This document shows, in pieces, positions 56,029 to 64,000 of a DNA stretch of 64,000 nt (position 1 is its first letter; every line of letters begins with the position of its first letter). The notes under the pieces were generated by a model. That model saw only the letters and a list, made by a program, of their open reading frames with translations, did not search any database and was not told where the DNA came from. A program made the translations under genes and the position numbers. The stretch covers positions 1-64,000 of the forward strand of contig JAIXQP010000044.1 of assembly GCA_027485675.1 (NCBI GenBank), given 5' to 3'. Source of the stretch: Terriglobales bacterium (GTDB lineage Bacteria > Acidobacteriota > Terriglobia > Bryobacterales > Bryobacteraceae).

Positions 56029-56079
56029 CGGCGAGAGTAGGCGCGGGGCCGCGCGATGGACGGGGCGCGGCCCTCGCCG
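56029..56079 (+). promoter_or_regulatory. long hairpin between flagellins 1 and 2
   Basis: The outer arms CGGCGAG (56029-56035) and CTCGCCG (56073-56079) and the inner arms GGCCGCGC (56047-56054) and GCGCGGCC (56065-56072) enclose the loop GATGGACGGG, which again exposes GGA. No T tract follows, so it is not a clear terminator. It may attenuate read-through or stabilise the mRNA end. Confidence 0.55.
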
Positions 56080-56136
56080 TTGGGCGCATTTACCGGCTGG
56101 ACCGGAGCCCCGGTATGCCGTTTCAGAGAGAGGATC

Positions 56137-58533
56137 ATGTCATTTCGCGTCAATACCAACGTCGCGTCTTTGCGGTCACGCGAGTATTTGCGCCAGACGT
56201 CAGAGTCTCAGGGCAAGGCTGTCGGTCGCGTCACTTCCGGCCTCCGCATTGTCGCCAGCGGCGATGATGCGGCCGGATTGTCGATTGCCAATGCGTTGCG
56301 GAGCGATCAGGCCATTCTGGCGCAAGGGGTGCGGAACGCCAACGATGGGTTGAGTACCCTGCAGACGCTCGACGGCGGAATCAACAACATCAGTAAACTG
56401 CTCGACCGGGCGCGAACTCTGGCAACGCAGTCCGCCTCCGGCACATTCACCGGAGACCGGAGCGTGTTGAACGCCGAGTTCACCTCCGTGATCGCAGAAG
56501 TTGACCGTCAGGCCCAAGCGGTGGGACTGGCAACGGGCGGCGACTTTGCCCGGTCCCTTTCTGTTTTCGTTGGGGGCGGGCGCAGCGCGAACGGAGTTTC
56601 GACGACGGCCAACGGCTCGGTGGAGGTGGATCTATCCACGTCAACGGTAGACGCGAAGAGCCTGGGCCTGAAGGGCGTGCAGGCGCAGGGCGTCAGCACG
56701 GTGGACATCGGGACAGGCTCGGCGGGTACCAACGTGCAAGCCATCGTTAAGAACGCGACCAACCTGGCCTCGACAACGGTTAGCGGCTTTACGAACTTCT
56801 ACTTCCAAGGCCCGGGATTTAGCGACAGCGAGCGGATCAAAGTGGCGGTTAGCCTCTCCGGGATCACGAACGTCGACAATCTCGTGGAGAACATCAACAC
56901 CGCCATCGATACGGCGGGGAAAGCTTCGTCCCCAGAAGCCACCGCGTTTCAGAACGCGGGCATCCGAGCGATGGTGGTGACGAACGCTAGCGGCCAGAAG
57001 TCGATCGGTTTCACTTCGGCCACGGCAGCGTTTCAAGTTGCGGCGGGAGACCGCCTTTCGAACGCTCTGCTGGGCAACGTCACCTCCAGTTCCAACCCGG
57101 CGGGCCGGACATTGGGAAACCTGGTGCTGACGAGCGCGAATGCCGCACCGAGCGGGACCACCTTCGGAGCCACCGGGGCCGGTACCGTGACGTTTCGCTT
57201 CCAAGGAGGCAATCTCACCAATCCGGTCGATGTCGCCATCGCGGTAACCGCGACAACGACCATCGACCAAGCGATGGTCGCATTGAGTTCGGCCGTCGGC
57301 AGCAACGCGTCTCTCCAGGCTGCGGGGATTTCCGCACTGACGGCGGCTCCAGGCAGTCCGATGATCTTCGGGAGCGCCCAGGGCGAGAAGTTCGAAGTCC
57401 TGACGTCCGGGGACGTCAACGACCTCTTTAACCTCGGCTCCTATCAGGGGTCGGCAGGCGCCGGTGGCACCTTCGACTACTCTTCGATTACGGGAGCGGC
57501 GGGCACTTTCGCCGCCGCTGCGGAGACCTTGGAGTTTTCGATCGGGGGCGGGCCTAAAGTGTCGCTCCCGGTGACCCCGGTCGCAGCGACGATTGCCGGT
57601 GCGACGACGGCGCTGAACGCGGCCTTTGCCAGCAATGCGCAGACGTCCGCGGCGGGATTGCTGGCAACCAACGACGGCACAGCAATCACGATTACGAGCA
57701 CCAACGGATCGAAGTTCCGCTTGAACTCGGTGGGCTCCACAAATATTCTGGGCTTCAACGATCGGGGGGGAGCACAAGCGACGGGATACGCCGACACGGC
57801 CGAGACGCAAACCGCCGGTACTACGATTCATTACTTCGCTTCGGCGGGCGCTCAGCAGACGGGATTGTTGAGTTTTTCGCCCATTCGCATCGGCAATGAC
57901 GACCAAACCATCACCATCACGGCGATGGACCCGGCGGGGACCCAACAGTCGCTGGCCGTTATCCTCCGCAACGATAGCGTAGTGCAGAATGCGGCCACCG
58001 TTGATGAAGCGATTCACGCCATCAACGCGGCGCTCCAGCAATCCAACAACGCGACCTTGCGGCAAATCGTAGCCGTGAAAAACCGGGCCACGGCGACTGG
58101 GCCGGAGGGCATCAATTTCCTGAGTAACTTAGCCTCTTTTCAAGTCGGGATCGGCACCAACGGCGGGGGTACGGGGATTGGCAGCCAAGGTACGGTGGTC
58201 GCGGCCACGACGGTGGGAACCGGGGCAACGGCATCGATTAGCAGCCAAGATGCGGCGGAGAACGCCGTTGTCGCGCTGGGGGAAGCGATTGCGAAACTGG
58301 GCACGGCTCAGGCGGTCGTGGGCCGCGGTCAAAATCAATTCACCTATGCGGTGAACCTGGCGCAGTCGCAGTTGACGAATCTGGCGGCATCGGAATCCCG
58401 GATCCGCGATGCGGATTTCGCCGAGGAGGCCGCCAGCCTGACCAAGACGCAGATTTTGCTGCAGGCCGGCATTTCGGCGCTTTCGCAGGCGAACTCGGCC
58501 CCGGAACAGGTCCTGTCGCTGTTACGGAGTTAA
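56137..58533 (+). CDS. flagellin 2 (large)
   Basis: The 798-residue flagellin begins MSFRVNTNVASLRSREYLRQ and ends QANSAPEQVLSLLRS, with conserved D0/D1 ends. The central region of beta-repeats has the same modules as flagellin 1, but this part is the most divergent of the three (for example SGDVNDLFNLGSYQ where the others have SGDLNNRLGLGSFR). The start at 56137 follows an AGAGAGAGG. Its leader lacks the GGA hairpin seen before flagellins 1 and 3, and no own promoter was found, so it may be expressed by read-through. Confidence 0.95.
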   Translation: MSFRVNTNVASLRSREYLRQTSESQGKAVGRVTSGLRIVASGDDAAGLSIANALRSDQAILAQGVRNANDGLSTLQTLDGGINNISKLLDRARTLATQSASGTFTGDRSVLNAEFTSVIAEVDRQAQAVGLATGGDFARSLSVFVGGGRSANGVSTTANGSVEVDLSTSTVDAKSLGLKGVQAQGVSTVDIGTGSAGTNVQAIVKNATNLASTTVSGFTNFYFQGPGFSDSERIKVAVSLSGITNVDNLVENINTAIDTAGKASSPEATAFQNAGIRAMVVTNASGQKSIGFTSATAAFQVAAGDRLSNALLGNVTSSSNPAGRTLGNLVLTSANAAPSGTTFGATGAGTVTFRFQGGNLTNPVDVAIAVTATTTIDQAMVALSSAVGSNASLQAAGISALTAAPGSPMIFGSAQGEKFEVLTSGDVNDLFNLGSYQGSAGAGGTFDYSSITGAAGTFAAAAETLEFSIGGGPKVSLPVTPVAATIAGATTALNAAFASNAQTSAAGLLATNDGTAITITSTNGSKFRLNSVGSTNILGFNDRGGAQATGYADTAETQTAGTTIHYFASAGAQQTGLLSFSPIRIGNDDQTITITAMDPAGTQQSLAVILRNDSVVQNAATVDEAIHAINAALQQSNNATLRQIVAVKNRATATGPEGINFLSNLASFQVGIGTNGGGTGIGSQGTVVAATTVGTGATASISSQDAAENAVVALGEAIAKLGTAQAVVGRGQNQFTYAVNLAQSQLTNLAASESRIRDADFAEEAASLTKTQILLQAGISALSQANSAPEQVLSLLRS

Positions 58534-58602
58534 GCCACCGTTCTGCGGCGGGGGTATGGGCCGTATCCCAGAACCTTCTTACCCTACTCCTTCATATTTT
58601 TC

Positions 58603-58628
58603 TAAATCTCTCCGGAACGCTCCGATAA
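58603..58628 (+). promoter_or_regulatory. sigma28 (FliA) promoter candidate for flagellin 3
   Basis: TAAA (58603-58606) is followed after 14 bases by TCCGATAA (58621-58628). The sigma28 consensus is TAAA-N15-GCCGATAA, so 7 of 8 bases of the -10 match and spacing is one short. It lies 68 bases upstream of the flagellin 3 start. Confidence 0.6.
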
Positions 58629-58639
58629 GCCTTTTGTAA

Positions 58640-58695
58640 CCGGTGTATTCACCGGGCGGGAAGGACTCCCGGATCATCGTTTCAAGGAGAGAAAC
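58640..58695 (+). promoter_or_regulatory. flagellin 3 leader with GGA-loop hairpins
   Basis: CCGGTG-TATT-CACCGG (58640-58655), CGGGA-AGGAC-TCCCG (58657-58671) and GTTTC-AAGGAGA-GAAAC (58679-58695) mirror the leader of flagellin 1: GGA in two loops and the Shine-Dalgarno in the last. The ATG follows directly. Confidence 0.7.
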
Positions 58696-61083
58696 ATGTC
58701 ATTTCGTGTAAATACTAACGTCGCGTCTTTGCAGTCGCGGGAATATCTGCGTCAGACTTCAGAGTCGCAAGGAAAGACCATCAACCGCGTGACCTCCGGG
58801 TTGCGCATCATCGCCAGCGGCGACGACGCTGCCGGCTTGGCGATCGCAAACGGGTTCCGCAGCGATCAGGCGGTTCTGTCGCAAGGTGTGCGGAACGCCA
58901 ACGACGGCTTGAGCACGCTGCAGACGTTGGACGGCGGTATCAACAACATCAGCAAGCTGCTGGACCGGGCCCGGACGCTGGCGACCCAGTCGGCATCGGG
59001 CACGTTTACGGGTGACCGCGGCGTGTTGAACACCGAGTTTTCCTCGGTGATCGGTGAAATCGATCGGCAAGCCCAAGCGGTGGGTTTGACGACGGGTGGC
59101 GCGTTTGCCAAGTCGCTTTCGGTCTTTATCGGCGGTGGCCGGAGTGCGAACGGCATCACGACGACGACTAACGGGTCGGTCGGTGTGGATTTGTCCACTT
59201 CGACTGTGGACTCGAAGAGTCTGGGACTGAAGGGTGTGCAGGCGCAGGGCGTCAGCACGATCGATATCGGCACCGGGTCGGCTTCGACGAGCGTTTCGGC
59301 GATCGTGAATGATGCGACCAACACGGGTTCGACGGCGGTGGGTGGATTCACGGACTTCTACTTCAAGGGTCCGGGCTTCAGCGACAACGAGTCGATCAAG
59401 GTGGCGGTGAATCTTTCGGGCGTGACCAACGTCGACAACTTGGTGACGAACATCAACGCGGCCATTGAGTCGGCTGGGAATGCTTCGTCGCAACAGGCGA
59501 CGGCCTTCAAGAACGCCGGGATTCAGGCGACCGTGGTAACGGACTCGACGGGCAAGAAATCGATTGGCTTCACGTCGGCTTCTGCGGCGTTTCAGGTGGC
59601 GGCGGGCGACCGGCTTTCGAATGCGTTGCTGGGCAACGTGACCTCGACGTCGAACCCGGCCGGTCTTGCGCTGGCGAATACGGTGACGGGCGGTTCCGCG
59701 ACGGCGGCGACGACCACGACGTTCGGAGCCTCTGGCGCCGGAACGGTGACGGTTCGTTTTCAGGGCGCCAATCTGACCAGCCCGGTCGATCTCGCTTTGA
59801 CGGTGGCCTCGGGTACGACGATTGATGCGGCGCTGGCGTCGTTGAGTTCGGCGGTGGGCAGCAATGCCACGTTGCAGGCCGCTGGGATCACGGTGCAAAC
59901 GGCAACGGCGGGCTCGGCGTTGGTGTTTGGGAACTCTCGTGGCGAGAAGTTTGAGGTTTTGTCCTCGGGCGACTTGAACAACCGTCTCGGCCTCGGATCG
60001 TTCCGGAGCTCGACTGGCGCGAGTGGCACCTTCGACTACTCGGCGGTTACGGGCGTAGCTGGCACGTTCCTGGCGGCGGCGGAGACGCTGGAAATCTCCG
60101 TTGGTGGCGGTACCGCGCAATCGATTTCGGTAACTCCGACTGCGGCCACGATTGCCGGAGCCACTACGGCTCTGAATGCGGCGTTTGCAGCCAACTCGAC
60201 GTTGGCGGGGGCCGGGTTGGTGGCGACGAACAACGGTACTGTGATCACGATCACCAGCAGCACCGGGTCCAACTTCCGGCTCAACTCCGTGGGCGCGACC
60301 AACGTCCTCGGGTTCAATGGCGCAACAGCGACCGGTGTGGCGGATACGGCCGAAACCCAGAGTGCTGGCACGGACATCAACTTTTTCGCAGCCGCCGGCT
60401 CTCAGCAGACCAGTCTGCTGAGCTTCTCGGCGATTCGGAACGGTGATGACGACCAAACGATCACGCTGACGGCTAACGACACCGCCGGTGTCGAGCAGTC
60501 CTTGGCGGTAGTTCTGCGCAACGACAGCACGATTCGCAACGCCGGCACCGTCGATGAAGCGATTAATGCGATCAACACGGCCCTGCAACAGTCCAACAAC
60601 ACCACGCTGAATCAGATCGTGGCGGTGAAGGACAAAGCGAATGCGGGCGGCGCCGAGGGTATCAAGTTCGTCAGCAACCTGGCCTCGTTCAAGGTCGGTG
60701 TCGGCACCAACGGCAGCGGCACCGGCATCGGCAGCCAGGGTACGGTGGTCACGGCGGCAACGGTCGGGACCGGCGCCACGGCCGCCATCGATAGTCAGGA
60801 CTCGGCGGAAAAGGCGGTCACGGCGCTCGGCGAAGCCATCGCCAAGCTCGGCACCGCGCAAGCCGTCGTCGGTCGTGGTCAGAATCAGTTCACCTACGCG
60901 GTGAACCTGGCGCAATCGCAGCTGACCAACCTGGCCGCTTCTGAATCCCGGATCCGCGACGCGGACTTGGCCGAAGAAGCTGCCAACCTGACCAAAGCGC
61001 AGATCCTTCTGCAGGCCGGTATCTCTGCTCTCTCGCAGGCGAACTCGGCTCCGCAGCAGGTGTTGTCACTCCTCCGGGGCTAG
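58696..61083 (+). CDS. flagellin 3 (large)
   Basis: The 795-residue flagellin starts MSFRVNTNVASLQSREYLRQ and ends QANSAPQQVLSLLRG. The ends are closest to flagellin 2 (TSESQGK, QSQLTNLAASESRIRDADL), while the middle modules are closer to flagellin 1 (NTVTGGSxTAAxTTFGASGAG, SGDLNNRLGLGSFR). It has its own sigma28 promoter candidate and a strong terminator. It may be the major filament subunit; that is inference. Confidence 0.95.
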   Translation: MSFRVNTNVASLQSREYLRQTSESQGKTINRVTSGLRIIASGDDAAGLAIANGFRSDQAVLSQGVRNANDGLSTLQTLDGGINNISKLLDRARTLATQSASGTFTGDRGVLNTEFSSVIGEIDRQAQAVGLTTGGAFAKSLSVFIGGGRSANGITTTTNGSVGVDLSTSTVDSKSLGLKGVQAQGVSTIDIGTGSASTSVSAIVNDATNTGSTAVGGFTDFYFKGPGFSDNESIKVAVNLSGVTNVDNLVTNINAAIESAGNASSQQATAFKNAGIQATVVTDSTGKKSIGFTSASAAFQVAAGDRLSNALLGNVTSTSNPAGLALANTVTGGSATAATTTTFGASGAGTVTVRFQGANLTSPVDLALTVASGTTIDAALASLSSAVGSNATLQAAGITVQTATAGSALVFGNSRGEKFEVLSSGDLNNRLGLGSFRSSTGASGTFDYSAVTGVAGTFLAAAETLEISVGGGTAQSISVTPTAATIAGATTALNAAFAANSTLAGAGLVATNNGTVITITSSTGSNFRLNSVGATNVLGFNGATATGVADTAETQSAGTDINFFAAAGSQQTSLLSFSAIRNGDDDQTITLTANDTAGVEQSLAVVLRNDSTIRNAGTVDEAINAINTALQQSNNTTLNQIVAVKDKANAGGAEGIKFVSNLASFKVGVGTNGSGTGIGSQGTVVTAATVGTGATAAIDSQDSAEKAVTALGEAIAKLGTAQAVVGRGQNQFTYAVNLAQSQLTNLAASESRIRDADLAEEAANLTKAQILLQAGISALSQANSAPQQVLSLLRG

Positions 61084-61112
61084 TTAGCCTTCGGTAACCT
61101 TACTCCAAACTC

Positions 61113-61146
61113 GGCCCGGATTGTCAGAACAATCCGGGCCTTTTTT
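61113..61146 (+). terminator. strong intrinsic terminator after flagellin 3
   Basis: GGCCCGGATTGT (61113-61124) and ACAATCCGGGCC (61129-61140) form a perfect 12-bp stem with a CAGA loop, followed by six T (61141-61146). It closes the flagellin transcript. Confidence 0.93.
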
Positions 61147-61197
61147 CGTCTTTTCCTCCCTCCCCGTTCCGCTCCATCCCGCCGATGGTGAGGGTAG

Positions 61198-63045
61198 ATG
61201 ACCGTTGCGGCTCGCCTTATTGAAAATGCACAACAACTTCACCAGATCGGCCGATGGCAGGAGGCGGAACGCCTCTACTTGCAGGCCTTGGAACAGTCTC
61301 CCGGCGAGTCGAGCGGGTTGCACTTACTGGGCTTGCTCCACGCAGAAACCGGCCGGGAAGACACCGCAGCGCAACTTTTAAGCGCCGCGATTGGCATTGA
61401 GGGGCCTTCGCCCCATCTGTGCCGCAATCTGGGAATCATCCTGGAGCGGCAGGGCAAGGCCGAGGCGGCCCTAGCCTGTTACCGCCAAGCGCTCATGAGT
61501 GAACCGGAAAACCCTGAAATTTGGGCCCCTCTGGCGGCGCTTCTTTCGGGACAGGGACGCTTCGGCGAAGCGGCCCAAGCCTGGCGCCGCGCGGTGGAAA
61601 CCAGCCCCGATCCGGTCGAGAGCCAGCTCCCGTGGCGATTATCGTGGGCCAAGGCGCTTGCCCTGGCGGGAGACCGGGAGTCCGCCCGGGAGTTGCTCGA
61701 GCGGATCCTGCGCGTGGACACGACACATACCGCGGCCCGCTACGATCTTGGGGTGATCCTCATGCAGTTGGATCGCGCGGCGGAGGCAATCGCCCAATTC
61801 GAGCAGGTAGTCGCCGCCGAGCCCGACCATTGCGATGCACACAACAACCTCGGGGTGCTTCTCCACAGTCTTGGACATACTGATCGGGCGCGCCAGCACT
61901 ACTCCGCTTGTCTAGCGGCCCGGCCGGATGCCATCAACGCCCGGTACAACCTGGGGACGTTGCTGCAGGAGGAAGGCGAGATCGAACTGGCAGTAGCCGA
62001 ACTTCGCCACGTTCTCGACCTTGACGCCTGCCACGCCGGCGCCTGGACGAATCTCAGCAATTGCTGGCTCAGTCTCGGTGATCCGAAGGCAGCGATGGAA
62101 TGCGCCGGGAAAGCGCTTGTCCTGGCGCCGGGTCAGCCGTCGGCCCGCTGGAATGCCGGGTTGGCGCGGCTCACGGCAGGAGATCTGCGGGGAGGCTGGA
62201 CCGGCTACGAAGCCCGGTTCGAACTGCCGGGCGGCGCCCGGCGCCGCACCTTCCCCATGCCTCTGTGGACGGGGGAACCCCTGGTGGGCCGGTCGATCCT
62301 GGTCTACGCCGAACAGGGATTGGGCGACAGCCTGCACTTCTGCAGGTACCTGGCAGAACTGGCCGGGCGGGGGGCGCGCGTGATCTTCGAATGCCCCCAA
62401 AAGCTGGTTTCGATTCTCGAAACGTTGGATCCGAAGCCAGAACTGGTGGTGGCGCCCGCGAATCCCGCGCCCGCCGCCGACTACCATGTCCCACTGCTCA
62501 GCCTGCCGGGGCTGTTCGAGACAACCTTGCCGTCGATTCCCGGGACTTCCCCGTACCTCCTGGCCACTCCCGACGCCCAGGCTCGCTGGCGGAAGCGCCT
62601 GGCGCCGCTGCGGCCGCGCCGGCTGGTTGGGTTCGTTTCGCAAGGGAACCCCAAGTACAAGAACGATCGCAATCGGAGTATCCCTTTCCCGGCGTGGGCT
62701 CCGCTCCATTCCCAGCCCGGCACGGCGCTGGTGCACCTCCAATTCGGGGTCGCGGCCCCGCCGGAACTGGTGGACCTGGACTTGGGCGCCGAGGTGGGAG
62801 ACTTCGCGGACACGGCTGGACTGGTGGACGAGTTGGATCTGGTTCTTACAGTCGACACCTCGATGGTCCACTTGGCAGGCGCTCTCGGCAAGACAACCTG
62901 GTTACTGCTGCCTTACGCCGCCGATTGGCGGTGGCTCCGGGACAGAAGCGACTCGCCCTGGTACCCGTCGGTTCGGATCTTTCGCCAATCCCGGCCGGGG
63001 GATTGGTCATCCGTGATGGGCGAGGTGGTAGCTGCATTGGCCTGA
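61198..63045 (+). CDS. TPR-repeat glycosyltransferase, probably flagellin-modifying
   Basis: The first 340 residues of this 615-residue protein are tetratricopeptide repeats (e.g. AARYDLGVILMQLDRAAEAI, AHNNLGVLLHSLGHTDRAR). The C-terminal third is a glycosyltransferase of the GT-B kind related to family 9 and SPINDLY-type proteins (ILVYAEQGLGDSLHFCRYLA, VLTVDTSMVHLAGALGKTTW, DSPWYP). Such proteins often sit beside flagellin genes and add sugars to them. The ATG at 61198 follows GAGGG. It starts just after the flagellin terminator, so it has its own promoter, not identified here. Confidence 0.85.
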   Translation: MTVAARLIENAQQLHQIGRWQEAERLYLQALEQSPGESSGLHLLGLLHAETGREDTAAQLLSAAIGIEGPSPHLCRNLGIILERQGKAEAALACYRQALMSEPENPEIWAPLAALLSGQGRFGEAAQAWRRAVETSPDPVESQLPWRLSWAKALALAGDRESARELLERILRVDTTHTAARYDLGVILMQLDRAAEAIAQFEQVVAAEPDHCDAHNNLGVLLHSLGHTDRARQHYSACLAARPDAINARYNLGTLLQEEGEIELAVAELRHVLDLDACHAGAWTNLSNCWLSLGDPKAAMECAGKALVLAPGQPSARWNAGLARLTAGDLRGGWTGYEARFELPGGARRRTFPMPLWTGEPLVGRSILVYAEQGLGDSLHFCRYLAELAGRGARVIFECPQKLVSILETLDPKPELVVAPANPAPAADYHVPLLSLPGLFETTLPSIPGTSPYLLATPDAQARWRKRLAPLRPRRLVGFVSQGNPKYKNDRNRSIPFPAWAPLHSQPGTALVHLQFGVAAPPELVDLDLGAEVGDFADTAGLVDELDLVLTVDTSMVHLAGALGKTTWLLLPYAADWRWLRDRSDSPWYPSVRIFRQSRPGDWSSVMGEVVAALA

Positions 63046-63087
63046 CTTGCACATTGGCATCCATTCGTGTCATCCGTAGTCATACCA

Positions 63088-64000
63088 ATGCAGACAGTTC
63101 TCCTTAACGATTTCAAGCGCCAATGGTCCGAGATCGGCGGCGACGTGCTGCAGGCGGTGGAAAGGGTCGGAGCTAGTGGCTGGTATGTGCTGGGGGAACA
63201 AGTCCAGCGTTTCGAGGCCGAACTGGCAGCGTTCTGGGGACTGCCTGCCGCCGTGGGCGTGGCGAGCGGGCTGGACGCGCTGGAGATTGCCCTGCGTACG
63301 CTGAACCTGCGATGCGGGGACCGGGTGCTGACCACCCCGCTTTCGGCGTTCGCCACGACCATGGCGATCGTGCGGCTCGGTGGCGTTCCTGTGTTTTGCG
63401 ACACCGACGCGAATGGATTGATGGACCTCGAACTCGCCGCGTCGATTTTGAGCGCCGAGCCTGGAATTCGCTTCCTGCTGCCCGTTCATCTGTACGGACA
63501 AAGCTTGGATTTGGATCGATTGGCTGAACTACGCGACCGTTTTGGCGTTACCATCGTGGAGGACTGCGCGCAGTCGATCGGCGCGGCGTGGAACGGGCGG
63601 GCGACTGGGACCGTGGGCCGGTTGGCGGCTACGAGTTTCTATCCCACGAAGAACCTGGGGGCCATGGGCGACGGGGGCGCCTTGTTGACGAGTGACCCGG
63701 AGTTGGCCAGCCGGGCGCGGCGCCTGCGGGACTATGGACAGAGCGCCAAGTATCGCCACGATGAGATTGGCTGGAACAGCCGGCTCGACGAGTTGCATGC
63801 GGCGATTCTCACCGCGGCGGTACTGCCTCGACTGCCGGCTTGGACGTCCCGGCGCCAGGAGGTGGCAACCGCCTACAGCGCCGGCATCCACCATCCCGGC
63901 GTCCGCCTGCTGCGGCCAGCGGCGGGCGCCACGTCCTGCGAACATTTATTCCCCGTTTCGGTTGCCGGCCGGGAGCAGTTCGAGGCGCACCTGAAGAACC
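63088..64000 (+). CDS. DegT/DnrJ/EryC1-type sugar aminotransferase, truncated by window end
   Basis: The frame stays open from the ATG at 63088 to the window edge, giving 304 residues so far of a protein normally about 360-400 long. It is a PLP-dependent aminotransferase of the DegT/StrS family: ASGLDALEIALRTL, VEDCAQSIGA, and the PLP lysine Lys188 in SFYPTKNLGAMGDGG. Such enzymes aminate nucleotide-linked 3- or 4-keto sugars. Next to a flagellin glycosyltransferase, it probably helps make the amino sugar put on the filament; this is inference. The gene starts 42 bases after the glycosyltransferase stop. Confidence 0.9.
   Translation, partial: MQTVLLNDFKRQWSEIGGDVLQAVERVGASGWYVLGEQVQRFEAELAAFWGLPAAVGVASGLDALEIALRTLNLRCGDRVLTTPLSAFATTMAIVRLGGVPVFCDTDANGLMDLELAASILSAEPGIRFLLPVHLYGQSLDLDRLAELRDRFGVTIVEDCAQSIGAAWNGRATGTVGRLAATSFYPTKNLGAMGDGGALLTSDPELASRARRLRDYGQSAKYRHDEIGWNSRLDELHAAILTAAVLPRLPAWTSRRQEVATAYSAGIHHPGVRLLRPAAGATSCEHLFPVSVAGREQFEAHLKN

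Noticed and set aside
58759-60915. 718-residue minus-strand open frame opposite flagellin 3
   Set aside because: Arg/His-rich antisense artefact; the plus strand encodes a complete flagellin with conserved ends.

Overview
The window looks like chromosomal DNA of a motile, GC-rich Gram-negative bacterium, most probably an Acidobacteriota of the Solibacteres/Bryobacterales type. This placement is inferred from an Oar-like TonB-dependent receptor with a carboxypeptidase-regulatory N-terminus, an RND efflux operon, a large che operon, a fliW-csrA-flagellin locus and general protein style. No rRNA or tRNA gene was recognised.

Region 1 (about 1-6300) is accessory DNA. A single 1586-residue minus-strand protein fuses an HSP90/sacsin-type ATPase to an SF1 helicase and is a candidate defence protein. 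It is followed by toxin-antitoxin debris: a VapB/Phd-type antitoxin, a VapC toxin cut off after 43 residues, a ParD-type antitoxin with no ParE, and a decayed copy of the 3' end of the neighbouring RND pump gene.

Region 2 (about 6300-22200, all minus strand) holds tetR-MFP-RND with a palindromic operator candidate, then a chemotaxis operon transcribed as mcp-cheW-cheR-cheD-cheB-STAS-cheY-cheA, mostly with 1-8 nt overlaps. An odd soluble MCP-like protein with a CheZ-like Asp/Gln motif follows it.

Region 3 (about 22300-36050) mixes secreted and housekeeping genes: a copper amine oxidase, a CorA-like membrane protein, a DUF4394 protein, trigger factor, a SAH-hydrolase-like protein lacking several active-site residues, metK, a cupin, a zinc-ribbon protein and sbcDC.

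Region 4 (about 36250-53000) holds the Oar-like receptor, two secreted metallo-beta-lactamase-fold proteins, an arginine cluster (argC-argB-acetyltransferase) behind two ARG-box-like sites, a molybdopterin-binding-like protein, an enolase-superfamily/deacetylase/ACP/ketosynthase operon, a JAMM-like membrane protein, rsmI and glpD.

Region 5 (52700-64000) is a flagellin locus: fliW and csrA overlap and are followed by three tandem flagellins of about 795 residues, a strong terminator, a TPR glycosyltransferase and a DegT-type aminotransferase that runs off the window. The leaders of flagellins 1 and 3 carry a hairpin presenting GGA in its loop over the Shine-Dalgarno sequence, as expected for CsrA repression; flagellin 2 has lost it. 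The last two genes suggest synthesis and transfer of a flagellin sugar.
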